From Parvularcula bermudensis HTCC2503 (GTDB lineage Bacteria > Pseudomonadota > Alphaproteobacteria > Caulobacterales > Parvularculaceae): a stretch of DNA of 64,000 nt. Of the stretch, positions 51,078 to 59,363 are shown piece after piece. The notes beneath the pieces are model-generated. The model was not told the DNA's origin. It was given only the letters and a program-made list of their open reading frames with translations, and made no database searches. Where the stretch lies: NCBI RefSeq assembly GCF_000152825.2, contig NC_014414.1, forward strand, positions 2,768,501 through 2,832,500, given 5' to 3'. Positions within the stretch are counted from its first letter, which is position 1, and each line of letters opens with the position of its first letter. The translations under genes were made by a program, and so were the position numbers.

Positions 51078-51401
51078 TCAGCGGTACACTGACCATGAGG
51101 GGGGCGCGCGGGCGTCCGCTCCCCAGAAGGCAGCCAAGGGGTTGATCTCCCTCTGAGCGGCCCAATTCAGCGGGCTCAAGATCGCTCGAGGCTCTAGCTC
51201 GCCTGCATCGGCGGGGGGGAGCCCCACATCGTCAGGCTGCGTTGCCGCGAAGAGGCAGATCTCGCATGCATGGAGGGGCGCTTCGCCGTGGCCCCCCTTA
51301 CCATCATGGTGATGGACGGTGACAATAGCCTGGACAAGGGTGAATAGCAGCGCAAGCGCTGCTGTCCCCATTACCCGCCTGCCCCGGTCAACCACCTTCA
51401 T
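51078..51401 (-). CDS. Small His/Cys-containing membrane-anchored protein (DUF2946-like)
   Basis: A 107-residue protein with an N-terminal helix (VMGTAALALLFTLVQAIVTV) followed by HHHDGKGGHGEAPLHACEIC, a His-rich stretch with a CxxC motif, then a polar tail. Small His/Cys proteins of this kind (DUF2946 family) accompany copper- or metal-linked TonB receptors. ATG 51401 has AGGGG seven bases upstream; the frame continues to 51494. It lies between the TonB receptor gene and the divergent Rrf2 gene and reads toward the receptor. Metal binding is inferred from residue content only. Confidence 0.6.
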   Translation of the reverse strand: MKVVDRGRRVMGTAALALLFTLVQAIVTVHHHDGKGGHGEAPLHACEICLFAATQPDDVGLPPADAGELEPRAILSPLNWAAQREINPLAAFWGADARAPPSWSVYR

Positions 51402-51505
51402 GCTATTGCCCCTGCTGCCTGCATCCCGAAGCAGCACAGCAAATTGCGCGAGAGGATCCTCACTGACCTCTTGTATTGACTTCCCTTCGCTCACGCAACA
51501 TCAGA

Positions 51506-51517
51506 TGTTTCATGAAA
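51506..51517. promoter_or_regulatory. Palindrome over the rrf2 start codon
   Basis: GTTTCATGAAAC is a perfect 12-bp palindrome that includes the ATG at 51512. It could be an operator for the Rrf2 protein it precedes. No ribosome site is visible before this ATG. Confidence 0.3.
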
Positions 51518-51976
51518 CGCGATAGTCGTCTCTCCGGCGCCCTCCACGTCCTCCTCCATCTTGCAGAGGCCGACGCCCCGATGACGTCGGAGCGATTGGC
51601 CAAGGCCATGGCCACCAATCCTGTCGTGGTGCGCCGGGTCATGGCTGGCCTGCGGGACGAGGGGCTCGTCGCCTCCGAGAAGGGTCATGGGGGCGGCTGG
51701 ACCCTAACCTGCAACCTGTCGAAGACGACGTTGCGTGATGTGTACCAAGCCCTTGGCCACCCCCCTCTTTTCGGCATGGGGCACCGTAACGAAGCGTCAC
51801 AATGTGCTGTCGAGCAAGCCGTGAACGCGGCACTCGGCGACGCGCTCGACGCGGCCGAGGCGGTCCTCCTTGATCGCTTCGGCAATGTCACTCTCGCCGA
51901 CCTGAGCCGTGATTTTCACGAGCGAATGGTTGCTCGGCCGGATCTAGGGAAAGCAGATAGCTATGCAGACCACTGA
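51512..51976 (+). CDS. Rrf2-family transcriptional regulator
   Basis: A 154-residue winged-helix protein of the Rrf2 family: MKRDSRLSGALHVLLHLAEA, the recognition region SERLAKAMATNPVVVRRVMA, and the wing LVASEKGHGGGWTLTCNLSK. It lacks the three-Cys cluster of IscR/NsrR; only two cysteines are present, apart in sequence. It probably senses something other than Fe-S status. It is translationally coupled to a methyltransferase (14-bp overlap) and diverges from the TonB/ABC operon, which it may control. ATG 51512 is chosen over the TTG at 51476 by family alignment. Confidence 0.85.
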   Translation: MKRDSRLSGALHVLLHLAEADAPMTSERLAKAMATNPVVVRRVMAGLRDEGLVASEKGHGGGWTLTCNLSKTTLRDVYQALGHPPLFGMGHRNEASQCAVEQAVNAALGDALDAAEAVLLDRFGNVTLADLSRDFHERMVARPDLGKADSYADH

Positions 51977-52673
51977 CGACCCTGTCCGAAACCCGTTCCT
52001 CACCATGTTCGACGATGCGGAGCAGGCGGCGCGGTATAAGGACGGACCGCCGAAGTTCATGCCGGGCTTTTGGGACGTGCACCGGATGACGTCGGTTCTC
52101 CTTGCCGAGCGCGTGCCGGAACATGGCCATGTGCTCGTGCACGGTGCCGGTGGCGGGCTGGAGCTGTTGTCCTTTGCCGCGGCCCACGTTTCATGGCAAT
52201 TCACGGGCGTCGATCCGGCGGCCCCAATGATTGAGCAGGCGCGAGCCCTGACGGCGGAACACACAAGCCGGATCGAGCTGCATCATGGCTTCATCGACAC
52301 CGCGCCGGAAGGTCCGTTCGATGGGGCCACGAGCCTCCTCACCCTTCACTTCCTTCCGATGGAGGAGCGCCGACGGACGGCCAGCGAGATCATCCAAAGA
52401 CTGAAGCCCGGCGCGCCCTTCGTGGTCGTTCATTCAAGTTTTGCGCAAAATGATGCCTCAAAGCACCAATGGCTTGATCGGTATGCGGCGTTTGCCGTTG
52501 CGTCCGGCGCCGATCCCGAGATGGCAGGCAAGGCACGCGATGCGGTGGCCGCGAGTAGGGACCTGTTCGATCCGGAGACCGATGCCCAGATTCTTCTTAA
52601 GGCGGGACTGCGAGAGGTGACATCCTTCTATTCAGCGTTCACCTGGCACGGATGGGTCGGGTATGCGCCGTGA
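51963..52673 (+). CDS. SAM-dependent class I methyltransferase
   Basis: A 236-residue methyltransferase. Motif I is VLVHGAGGGLELLSFA (about residues 57-72), motif II acid in FTGVDPAAPMIEQARAL, and a motif IV region DGATSLLTLHFLPMEERRR. The substrate is unknown. Its start lies inside the end of the Rrf2 gene, so the two are co-translated. Such Rrf2-methyltransferase pairs are found in several Proteobacteria, where the methyltransferase gene is often the regulated target; that is general knowledge and not shown here. Confidence 0.85.
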   Translation: MQTTDDPVRNPFLTMFDDAEQAARYKDGPPKFMPGFWDVHRMTSVLLAERVPEHGHVLVHGAGGGLELLSFAAAHVSWQFTGVDPAAPMIEQARALTAEHTSRIELHHGFIDTAPEGPFDGATSLLTLHFLPMEERRRTASEIIQRLKPGAPFVVVHSSFAQNDASKHQWLDRYAAFAVASGADPEMAGKARDAVAASRDLFDPETDAQILLKAGLREVTSFYSAFTWHGWVGYAP

Positions 52674-52720
52674 CCCCTGACAGATCACTGTCCCGCCGCC
52701 GACCGCTTTATTGAATTAGG

Positions 52721-52873
52721 CTATTCCGAAACCGCGTCTTCGGAGTCATCAATGACGTCAACATCTTCGTCGATCGCCTTGGCGACCATAGCATTCTCAA
52801 CTTCTGACTCTTGAGCGGCGGCGGGGCTGCCCGCCATGGCGAGCGCTACGATTCCGAGCGTCGTTCTACTCAT
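52721..52873 (-). CDS. Small secreted acidic peptide (50 aa), unknown function
   Basis: A 50-residue protein too short for routine gene calling. It begins MSRTTLGIVALAMAGSPAAA, a complete signal peptide with an AAA/Q cleavage site, followed by a strongly acidic mature part (VAKAIDEDVDVIDDSEDAVS). ACAGGAGGAG stands at ideal distance before the ATG at 52873, one of the best ribosome sites in the window. The mature 29-residue peptide has about 13 acidic residues and could bind metal ions. It stands alone between the convergent methyltransferase gene and the divergent PhoX-like gene. I do not recognise a family. Confidence 0.65.
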   Translation of the reverse strand: MSRTTLGIVALAMAGSPAAAQESEVENAMVAKAIDEDVDVIDDSEDAVSE

Positions 52874-53047
52874 CAACGACTCCTCCTGTCAGGGCCTTCC
52901 GGTTGTCAATGCAGGTAGCGCCTCAGCGTTCCGCCCGTGATACAATCACGTCTTGGCCTTCGGTATCAACACCGTGACCGATCAAAGGACAGTCACAAAC
53001 CGCGCTTAAGTCCTGTGATTGCTGAACGACGAAAAGGAGTCGGGGCC

Positions 53048-54969
53048 GTGGATGATAGTGAAAACACACCGGTAAATCCCCGCATCGGGACGGGCGCCGC
53101 CACCATCGGCGATGTGATCGAGACCCGATTGTCGCGACGCGGGCTGCTCATGGGCCTCGGCGCAGTCGGCGCTCTGGCGGCGACCGGCTGTGCGACGAGG
53201 GGATCGCGCCCGCGGGTGTCGTCAGCCCCCATTCCGTTCCGCAGTCCGTTCCGCTTCGACGAAATCGCGCGGGGGATGGACGGGACCCACCACGTGCCGA
53301 GCGGCTACCGTGCCGACATCCTGCTGCGCTGGGGTGACCCCCTGTTTCCGGACGCTCCGGCGTTCGACGTGATGTCCCAGACCGCCGCAGCGCAGGAACG
53401 TCAGTTCGGGTATAATAACGACTTCATCGGCTTCTACCCCCTACCCACGACCGCATCGGGGGCCGCGCGCGGATTGCTCTGCGTCAATCACGAATACACG
53501 AGCACCAACCTCATGTTCCCGGGTCTGACGGACCGGGAGATCTCGGCCGCCGAATGCGACGTCGAAATGGCGGCCCAGGGCGGGTCGATCGTCGAAATTG
53601 TTCAGCAGTCCGACGGCACCTGGCAGCTCGATGTCTCGTCTCGCTACAACCGTCGGATCACGACCCGCTCCACGGCGATGGACATCACCGGGCCCGCGGC
53701 CGGGTCCGACCGGCTGAAGACATCCGACGATCCGACGGGCCAACGCGTCATCGGGACCATGAACAACTGCGCCGGGGGGATTACGCCCTGGGGTACCTAT
53801 TTGATGACGGAAGAGAACTTCAACGGCAACTTCCTCGGCGAATTACCGGCGAACCATCCGGAAACGGTGAATTATGCCCGCTACGGTGTCCCCGGCGGCT
53901 GGTACGCCTGGGGCCGCCATTTCGACCGGTTCGATGTGTCGAAGGAACCGAACGAGCCAAACCGGTTCGGCTGGGTAGTCGAGGTCGACATTCTCGACCC
54001 GACTTCCGCCCCGAAGAAACGCACCGCCCTCGGACGGTTCAAGCACGAAGGTGCCGAGAGCGTGGTGGCGCCGGATGGGCGCGTTGTCGTCTATATGGGC
54101 GATGACCAGCGCTTTGATTACGTTTACAAGTTCGTCAGCGCTCGTCCGGTCGATCCCGCGAACCGCGCCGCCAACATGGACCTGCTGGACGATGGGACGC
54201 TCTACGTCGCCCGCTTCGACGCGGACGGCACGGTCGAATGGATGCCCCTCATTCACGGCAATGGGCCGCTCACCGCAGCGAACGGTTTTGCTTCCCAGGC
54301 GGACGTTCTGATCGAAACCCGCCGGGCTGCGGATCTTTTGGGCGCAACCCCCATGGACCGGCCGGAGGACGTCGAGCCGGATCCGAAGAGCGGGCGGGTC
54401 TATGTCATGCTCACCAACAATACGCGGCGCACCGAAGAGCAGGTCGATGCGGCAAATCCGCGTGCCAATAACGCGTTCGGACACATCATCGAGATCGTAG
54501 AGCCGGATGGCGACTTCACGGCGACCCGTTCCGGTTGGGAAATCCTGGTACGATGCGGCGACCCCGCCGACGGGAGCGTCGGGGCGACATGGAACCCGGA
54601 AACGTCCGAAAACGGATGGTTCGGCTCGCCGGACAATTGCGCGATCGATCCGTCGGGGCGCTTGTGGGTCGCGACCGATGGCAATGAGGGGACAGGCCTG
54701 CCGACGGGCTCTGGGCTGTGGCCACAGAGGGCGAAAGCCGCGGGACGGGACGCGCCTTCTTCCGGGCGCCGATCGGTGCCGAGCTGTGCGGTCCGCGGTT
54801 CACGCCCGATGGCGAGACACTGTTCGTCGCCGTCCAGCACCCTGGCGATGGCGACGACGCAACCTTCGAGACGCCGACCACGCGGTGGCCTGACTTTACC
54901 GATGGCATGCCCCCTCGCCCCAGCGTGATGATCATTCACAAGAGCGGGGGTGGCTTGATCGGCGCGTGA
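53048..54969 (+). pseudogene. PhoX-family (DUF839) alkaline phosphatase, Tat-exported, frameshifted near 3' end
   Basis: A ~640-residue PhoX/DUF839 protein. A Tat signal (RLSRRGLLMGLGAVGALAAT) is followed by the beta-propeller with CVNHEYTSTNLMFPG, NNCAGGITPWGTYLMTEENF and RFKHEGAESVVAPDGR. The first frame runs correctly to [18 protein letters not shown] (about 54700), then becomes nonsense; another frame takes over with [20 protein letters not shown] through [20 protein letters not shown] and stops at 54969. One base is missing (or two extra) around 54697-54710. PhoX is a periplasmic Ca/Fe phosphatase releasing phosphate. The GTG start at 53048 has AAGGAG upstream; the frame is open from 52937. 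Confidence 0.85.
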
Positions 54970-55073
54970 TCCGACCGGGATGGTAGGCGCATTTGCGCCC
55001 TACCCGTCCCGGCGAAGCTTCCGACCGAAGGCTGGCGAAACCCACTTTGCATCGGCAGCGCGCCGCGACGATT

Positions 55074-55475
55074 TTATCGGCAATGCGTCGTGTGCGTACG
55101 GTGCGGCCGGGCGAGACGACCGAAATGCGCGACGGCGAGCAACGCCGCACCTCCGACGGTCACCGTCCTTTCCATGTCCTCCGATATGGGCGCAAAAGCC
55201 GCATACAGTACGGCGACATTCCCAAGCGCCGCAAGGCCGAGGAACCATCGAGCGACAGGGCGAGACCCAAACACCACCGCGATGCTGGCAAGCAGTGTCA
55301 GGACAGCCAGCGTCTGATGAACGATCGGAACCTCAGCCACCGCTACCAGGGTGGGAAGGACGATCGCGACGACCGGCAGCGCGATGCAATGAACGATGCA
55401 AAGGGTCGAAAAAGTGGCACCCAATGCATCTGCCATACGCATGCTGCGGACCGCGGCACTTTCGGATTTCGTCAT
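55074..55475 (-). CDS. MerC-domain membrane protein
   Basis: A 133-residue protein with four hydrophobic helices. The first holds the diagnostic Cys-His-Cys segment ATFSTLCIVHCIALPVVAIV, followed by VHQTLAVLTLLASIAVVFGS, RWFLGLAALGNVAVLYAAFA and a last helix. MerC proteins carry mercury, and relatives under Zur control are linked to zinc. The ATG at 55475 is preferred; a TTG lies five codons earlier. Its place a few kilobases from zur suggests metal homeostasis, though no Zur-like box was seen directly upstream. Confidence 0.8.
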   Translation of the reverse strand: MTKSESAAVRSMRMADALGATFSTLCIVHCIALPVVAIVLPTLVAVAEVPIVHQTLAVLTLLASIAVVFGSRPVARWFLGLAALGNVAVLYAAFAPISEDMERTVTVGGAALLAVAHFGRLARPHRTHTTHCR

Positions 55476-55548
55476 GACGTCAATCTTCAAATGGAGTGAA
55501 AGCTGCGCCGACCACCTACGCAGCAGCCGGACGTGAAAGCCGAACCGA

Positions 55549-57726
55549 TCAATCCTCCGTCACAATCTCCATTTCGTCGATCAGCCGCTGTGCGCCATCA
55601 ACCTTTTCCATGACCCAAAGCATGTAGCGCGAGTCCACATGAATGGTCCGCGTCGTACGCGGATCGAAATCCCAGTCTGAGTTCACGCTTTCGATCGTCC
55701 CATCGAACAGCAAACCGACCAATTCGCCGTTTGCGTTCAAGGTCGGGGACCCGGAATTGCCGCCGGTTGAGTCGAGATTCGAGAGGAAGTTGACGGGGAC
55801 GGAGCCGAGCCCCTCCAGAGCATAGGATCCATAGTCACCCGCCTCAATCACGTCGAGCTGACGCTCCGGCGCATCGAACGGCGCCTCCCCGGTCGCCTTG
55901 GCGGCGAGCCCTTCAAGCGTCGTGAACGGATCATAGCGCAGGCCATCCTGCGGGGAACCGCCAAGTACCGTCCCGTAGGTCACGCGCAGGGTAGAGTTTG
56001 CATCGGGGTAGGCAGCAAAACCCTGGCTTTCCTGCCAATCGATGATAGCACGCATATAATCCGGACGAAGTTCGGCCATGCGGCCCGCACGATCCTTTGC
56101 GGCGTTCTCAAGCGCCATCTCATGGTCGTATAGCGCGACAGCCAGCTTGATGAAGGGATCGCGGCTGCGCTCAAACTGGTCAGGGTCCGCTTCCATCAGG
56201 GCCAGCCGTGTTTCGACGTCGTCGAGTTCACTTCTGTCGTAGAAGCGATCCAGAATTTTCGACACCTTCTCCGGGTCCCAATCCCGCGGCAGATCGAGCG
56301 CCCGATCGAATGCCTCCACACGGACATTGTCGTCGGCGGTCATGTAGTCTTCGATGAACAACATCCATTCGGCCTTGTCGACGACCGGATCGTACCGACG
56401 ATCAATCGCCTGCATCCCCTCACGGAAGAACGTCATGTCGCGTTCCTGATAGCCGCTTTCCCGCTCGGTGTTGGGCTTCTGGCGCTCCCTCGCCAGACGG
56501 TAGAGACGTTGCGCGGCGGAGAGAAGCTGTGGGCGCGTGGCGTTATTATAGACCCAGTTGGTCTGTTGTGCCTGGGCGCCTTCTTCAGTGAGCGCATCGA
56601 CTTCGACTAATGTCGCGGCGAATTTTTCGCGCGCGCCGTCAGCCGCTATCCATTCATTCAGCGCGGCCTCCCGCGCCGCCCGGCGCTCGACCAGATTGAC
56701 CCGCCGGGCGCCGGAAATCTGGCCGCCTAGATTTTTCATGTAGTTGTTGAGGCCGGCCAAGCGCGCCTCATATTTGAGGCGCGCATCGGAGCCCTTCGGC
56801 GCGGCCGTCTCGATCGCTTCGATCCACCTTGCCAGGAGGGTTTCAAAGGTCGGATACTGCCAGTCGAAAGTATGTTTCACTTCGGCCAGTCGCGTGTATC
56901 GCTGGGTTGAGCCAGGATAGCCGGCCGCCATGACGAAATCGCCTTCGTCCAGGCCGCCAGCGGAAACTTTGAGAACGTGCTCGGGCGCGAAAGGGACATT
57001 CGCGTCGCTGTGGTCGGCAGGCAGACCATCCGGCCCCACATAAGCGCGGTAGAAAGCGAAATCGCCCGTGTGTCGCGGCCACATCCAGTTATCGATGTCG
57101 CCGCCATATTTTCCGATATTGTCTCCCGGCGCATAGACAATCCGCACATCCCGTATTTCGAGACGGTCGATCAACTTGTATTGCAAACCGCCATAGAAGG
57201 ACGCGACCTGACAGCGGTGGCCTGCCTGCTCTTCGCACGCCGCCACCAGCGCTTTTTCAGCTGCATCGATCGCGGCGAAGACCTCTTCACCAGACATCTC
57301 ACCGTCAATGCCGCTGCGGATCTGGTCCGTGACATCGTCAACCTGTACCGTCACATAGACGCGCGTACCGGGCGCTGCTGGGAGTTCATCCGTATTCGCC
57401 GCAGCGAGGAACCCGTCGGCGAGGTAGTTGTTCTCTTCGGTCGAGTTATACTGAACCGAACCCCGAGCGCAGTGATGGTTCGTCACGACCAGACCCTCAT
57501 CGGACACGAAAGACGCCGTGCAGCCACCTAGGGAAATGACCGCGCCCATGGGAAAGCCGGTCAGATCCGTCAGTGCGGCCGGATCAAGCTCCAGACCCGT
57601 CTCCCGCAGATCATCGGCGATCGCGGGCAATTGGTCCGGCGTCCACATGCCTTCGTCGGCACGGACCAAGCCGATAAAGCCGATTCCGATAGCAAGGGCG
57701 CTGGCGCCAACCTTTAAATAGCTCAT
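55549..57726 (-). CDS. S46 family dipeptidyl-peptidase (DPP7/DPP11-like)
   Basis: A 725-residue secreted serine peptidase. Signal peptide MSYLKVGASALAIGIGFIGL then RADEGMWTPDQLP. The catalytic residues of family S46 are visible: His in EGLVVTNHHCARGSVQYNS (about residue 81), Asp in the middle (DNWMWPRHTGDFAFYRAYVG) and Ser in DSTGGNSGSPTLNANGELVG. These enzymes remove dipeptides from peptide N-termini in the periplasm. The frame extends to 57888, but ATG 57726 gives the signal peptide. It diverges from zur, and a degenerate Zur-like box (57749-57769) lies just upstream. Confidence 0.9.
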   Translation of the reverse strand: MSYLKVGASALAIGIGFIGLVRADEGMWTPDQLPAIADDLRETGLELDPAALTDLTGFPMGAVISLGGCTASFVSDEGLVVTNHHCARGSVQYNSTEENNYLADGFLAAANTDELPAAPGTRVYVTVQVDDVTDQIRSGIDGEMSGEEVFAAIDAAEKALVAACEEQAGHRCQVASFYGGLQYKLIDRLEIRDVRIVYAPGDNIGKYGGDIDNWMWPRHTGDFAFYRAYVGPDGLPADHSDANVPFAPEHVLKVSAGGLDEGDFVMAAGYPGSTQRYTRLAEVKHTFDWQYPTFETLLARWIEAIETAAPKGSDARLKYEARLAGLNNYMKNLGGQISGARRVNLVERRAAREAALNEWIAADGAREKFAATLVEVDALTEEGAQAQQTNWVYNNATRPQLLSAAQRLYRLARERQKPNTERESGYQERDMTFFREGMQAIDRRYDPVVDKAEWMLFIEDYMTADDNVRVEAFDRALDLPRDWDPEKVSKILDRFYDRSELDDVETRLALMEADPDQFERSRDPFIKLAVALYDHEMALENAAKDRAGRMAELRPDYMRAIIDWQESQGFAAYPDANSTLRVTYGTVLGGSPQDGLRYDPFTTLEGLAAKATGEAPFDAPERQLDVIEAGDYGSYALEGLGSVPVNFLSNLDSTGGNSGSPTLNANGELVGLLFDGTIESVNSDWDFDPRTTRTIHVDSRYMLWVMEKVDGAQRLIDEMEIVTED

Positions 57727-57748
57727 AGGTCTCGATCCCTCGGAAGCG

Positions 57749-57769
57749 AAATGATATCTTGTTGCATGT
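57749..57769. promoter_or_regulatory. Degenerate Zur-like site between S46 peptidase and zur
   Basis: The 21-base stretch starting AAATGATATC and ending TTGCATGT matches the perfect palindrome at 58403-58423 at 15 of 21 positions. It lies in the divergent region of zur and the peptidase. Confidence 0.4.
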
Positions 57770-57866
57770 GTGATACCCGACATGGTGAGTGTCAACGGCG
57801 AAGGCATGTGGCCTGCACCAAGTCCGCGGCCACTTCTTGTGGTGAAGAAACAGAACGGGAAAGCCG

Positions 57867-58298
57867 ATGAACGCGCACCGTCATCCATCGACGACCGATC
57901 CGACCCCGAAACTCCCGAAGAACGCCCGTAGGGTGCTCCAAATTCTGAAAGACGCGGGCCGTCCGCTCACCGCCTACCAGGTCCTCGACGAATTGCGCGC
58001 GTTCGGTGTCACCGCCGCCCCTACCGCCTATCGCTCGCTCGACCGCCTTGTCGCCACAGGCCTCGTCCATCGTCTCGAGACGCTTAGCGCCTTCGTCGCG
58101 TGCGACCGCGCCGAGTGCCATGGGCCTGCGGCGATCGCGGTGTGCACCGAGTGCCGCCAGACAACCGAAATGACGGGGGACATGGTCCCCGGTTATCTCC
58201 AAGGCTGGGCGGATGCCGAGGATTTTGCCATCGACACTGTTGCGATCGAAATGCTCGGCCGTTGCGCGGACTGTCGGCGGAATCACCAAGACCCGTGA
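57867..58298 (+). CDS. zur: Fur-family zinc uptake regulator (Zur)
   Basis: A 143-residue Fur-family protein: winged helix with LKDAGRPLTAYQVLDELRAF and PTAYRSLDRLVATGLVHRLE, then the zinc-binding region FVACDRAECHGPAAIAVCTE with CTEC, and a terminal CADC pair for the structural zinc. The spacing and the downstream CobW-type zinc chaperone gene favour Zur over Fur. An AAATGCAATA-type inverted repeat between the two genes is its probable operator. Start ATG 57867 follows GGGAAAG. Confidence 0.85.
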   Translation: MNAHRHPSTTDPTPKLPKNARRVLQILKDAGRPLTAYQVLDELRAFGVTAAPTAYRSLDRLVATGLVHRLETLSAFVACDRAECHGPAAIAVCTECRQTTEMTGDMVPGYLQGWADAEDFAIDTVAIEMLGRCADCRRNHQDP

Positions 58299-58402
58299 CA
58301 TTGGCGCGCTGACGCCGCTGCCTTTCAATATGAGGAATGTCGCTAGCAAGGCCACGCAAGCGCCTGAATATCACCTTGACGTCCAACGCCGCCGCTGTCA
58401 TC

Positions 58403-58423
58403 AAATGCAATATTATTGCATTT
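58403..58423. promoter_or_regulatory. Zur-like operator upstream of CobW-family gene
   Basis: Perfect inverted repeat with 10-bp arms AAATGCAATA and TATTGCATTT around one T, 12 bases before the CobW-type start at 58436. It resembles the AT-rich palindromes bound by Zur in Alphaproteobacteria. Confidence 0.7.
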
Positions 58424-58435
58424 TGCAGGATTGGC

Positions 58436-59363
58436 ATGAACACCCATCAAGACCATCGGCTCCCAGTTACCGTCCTGTCGGGCTTTCTCGGCGCAGGAAA
58501 GACGACGCTGCTCAACCGCGTTCTCAACAACCGTGAAGGGCGCGTGCCCCGAACAAGTGGACGCTGCACGCAAAATCATCCGCAGTTTGAATGCGGATGT
58601 CCGGATCATTGAGGCGAATTATTCAGACGTGCCCGCCGATACCATATTGGACACGGGCCTCTTTGATTTCGATAAAGCGCATGAGCATCCGATGTGGGCG
58701 AAAGAGCTCTATGGGTATGCTGACCATACGCCGGAAACCGAAGAATATGGTGTCACGTCATATGTCTATCGGGCGCGTCGGCCGTTTGAACCGGAAGCCA
58801 TTCATAGACTTCTCAATGGCCCGCTTGCTGGCGTTATTCGAGCCAAGGGGCACTTCTGGATCGCGACTCGCCCAGATTGGGTGGCGGAGTTCTCTCTCGC
58901 CGGGGCGCTATCGAGCATCTTACCGCTTGGCACTTGGTGGGCCAGTGTTCCGCGCGAGCGGTGGCCGGCTGGCGAGTCCATCGAAGCCTATATGAAAGAC
59001 AATTGGCGGGAACCGCTCGGCGACCGACGGCAAGAGATCGTTTTCATCGGTGCAGGGATTGATTGGCCTCAGCTCAAAGCACGCCTCGACGCGGCTCTCA
59101 TTCCCGAAGAGGTGCCGTACTCGCCCGATGCCGCGCCGGTGCTCCCCGACCCCTTCCCGCAGTGGCGGCGCGCCGAGCCTGCTGCGCTCGTGAAGATCGG
59201 ACCGCCAAAGCCCGAAACAAACTCATCTCGCCACCGGCCGCTAGTGCTGCTCGGCTATTTGGAGCAGCAAGCTTTCAATCCGCTCCATCGCGGAGAGCGA
59301 CTCCAATGGCCGGTCATTTACGATGATCGAGAACACCAGCACCTTTCCGCTTTGCGCTACTAG
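58436..59363 (+). pseudogene. CobW/COG0523 zinc-chaperone GTPase with internal deletion and frameshift
   Basis: The gene starts [20 protein letters not shown] and has the Walker [13 protein letters not shown], but at about 58541-58551 it jumps in another frame to [20 protein letters not shown]. About 145-150 residues normally found between are missing, including the CxCC zinc motif, Walker B and NKxD, so the GTPase cannot work. The rest (LFDFDKAHEHPMWAKELYGY, PETEEYGVTSYVYRARRPFE, RRQEIVFIGAGIDW) is intact. The frame then runs past the usual family end into the convergent PBP4 gene, stopping at 59363. The Zur-like operator upstream is perfectly preserved. Confidence 0.85.
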
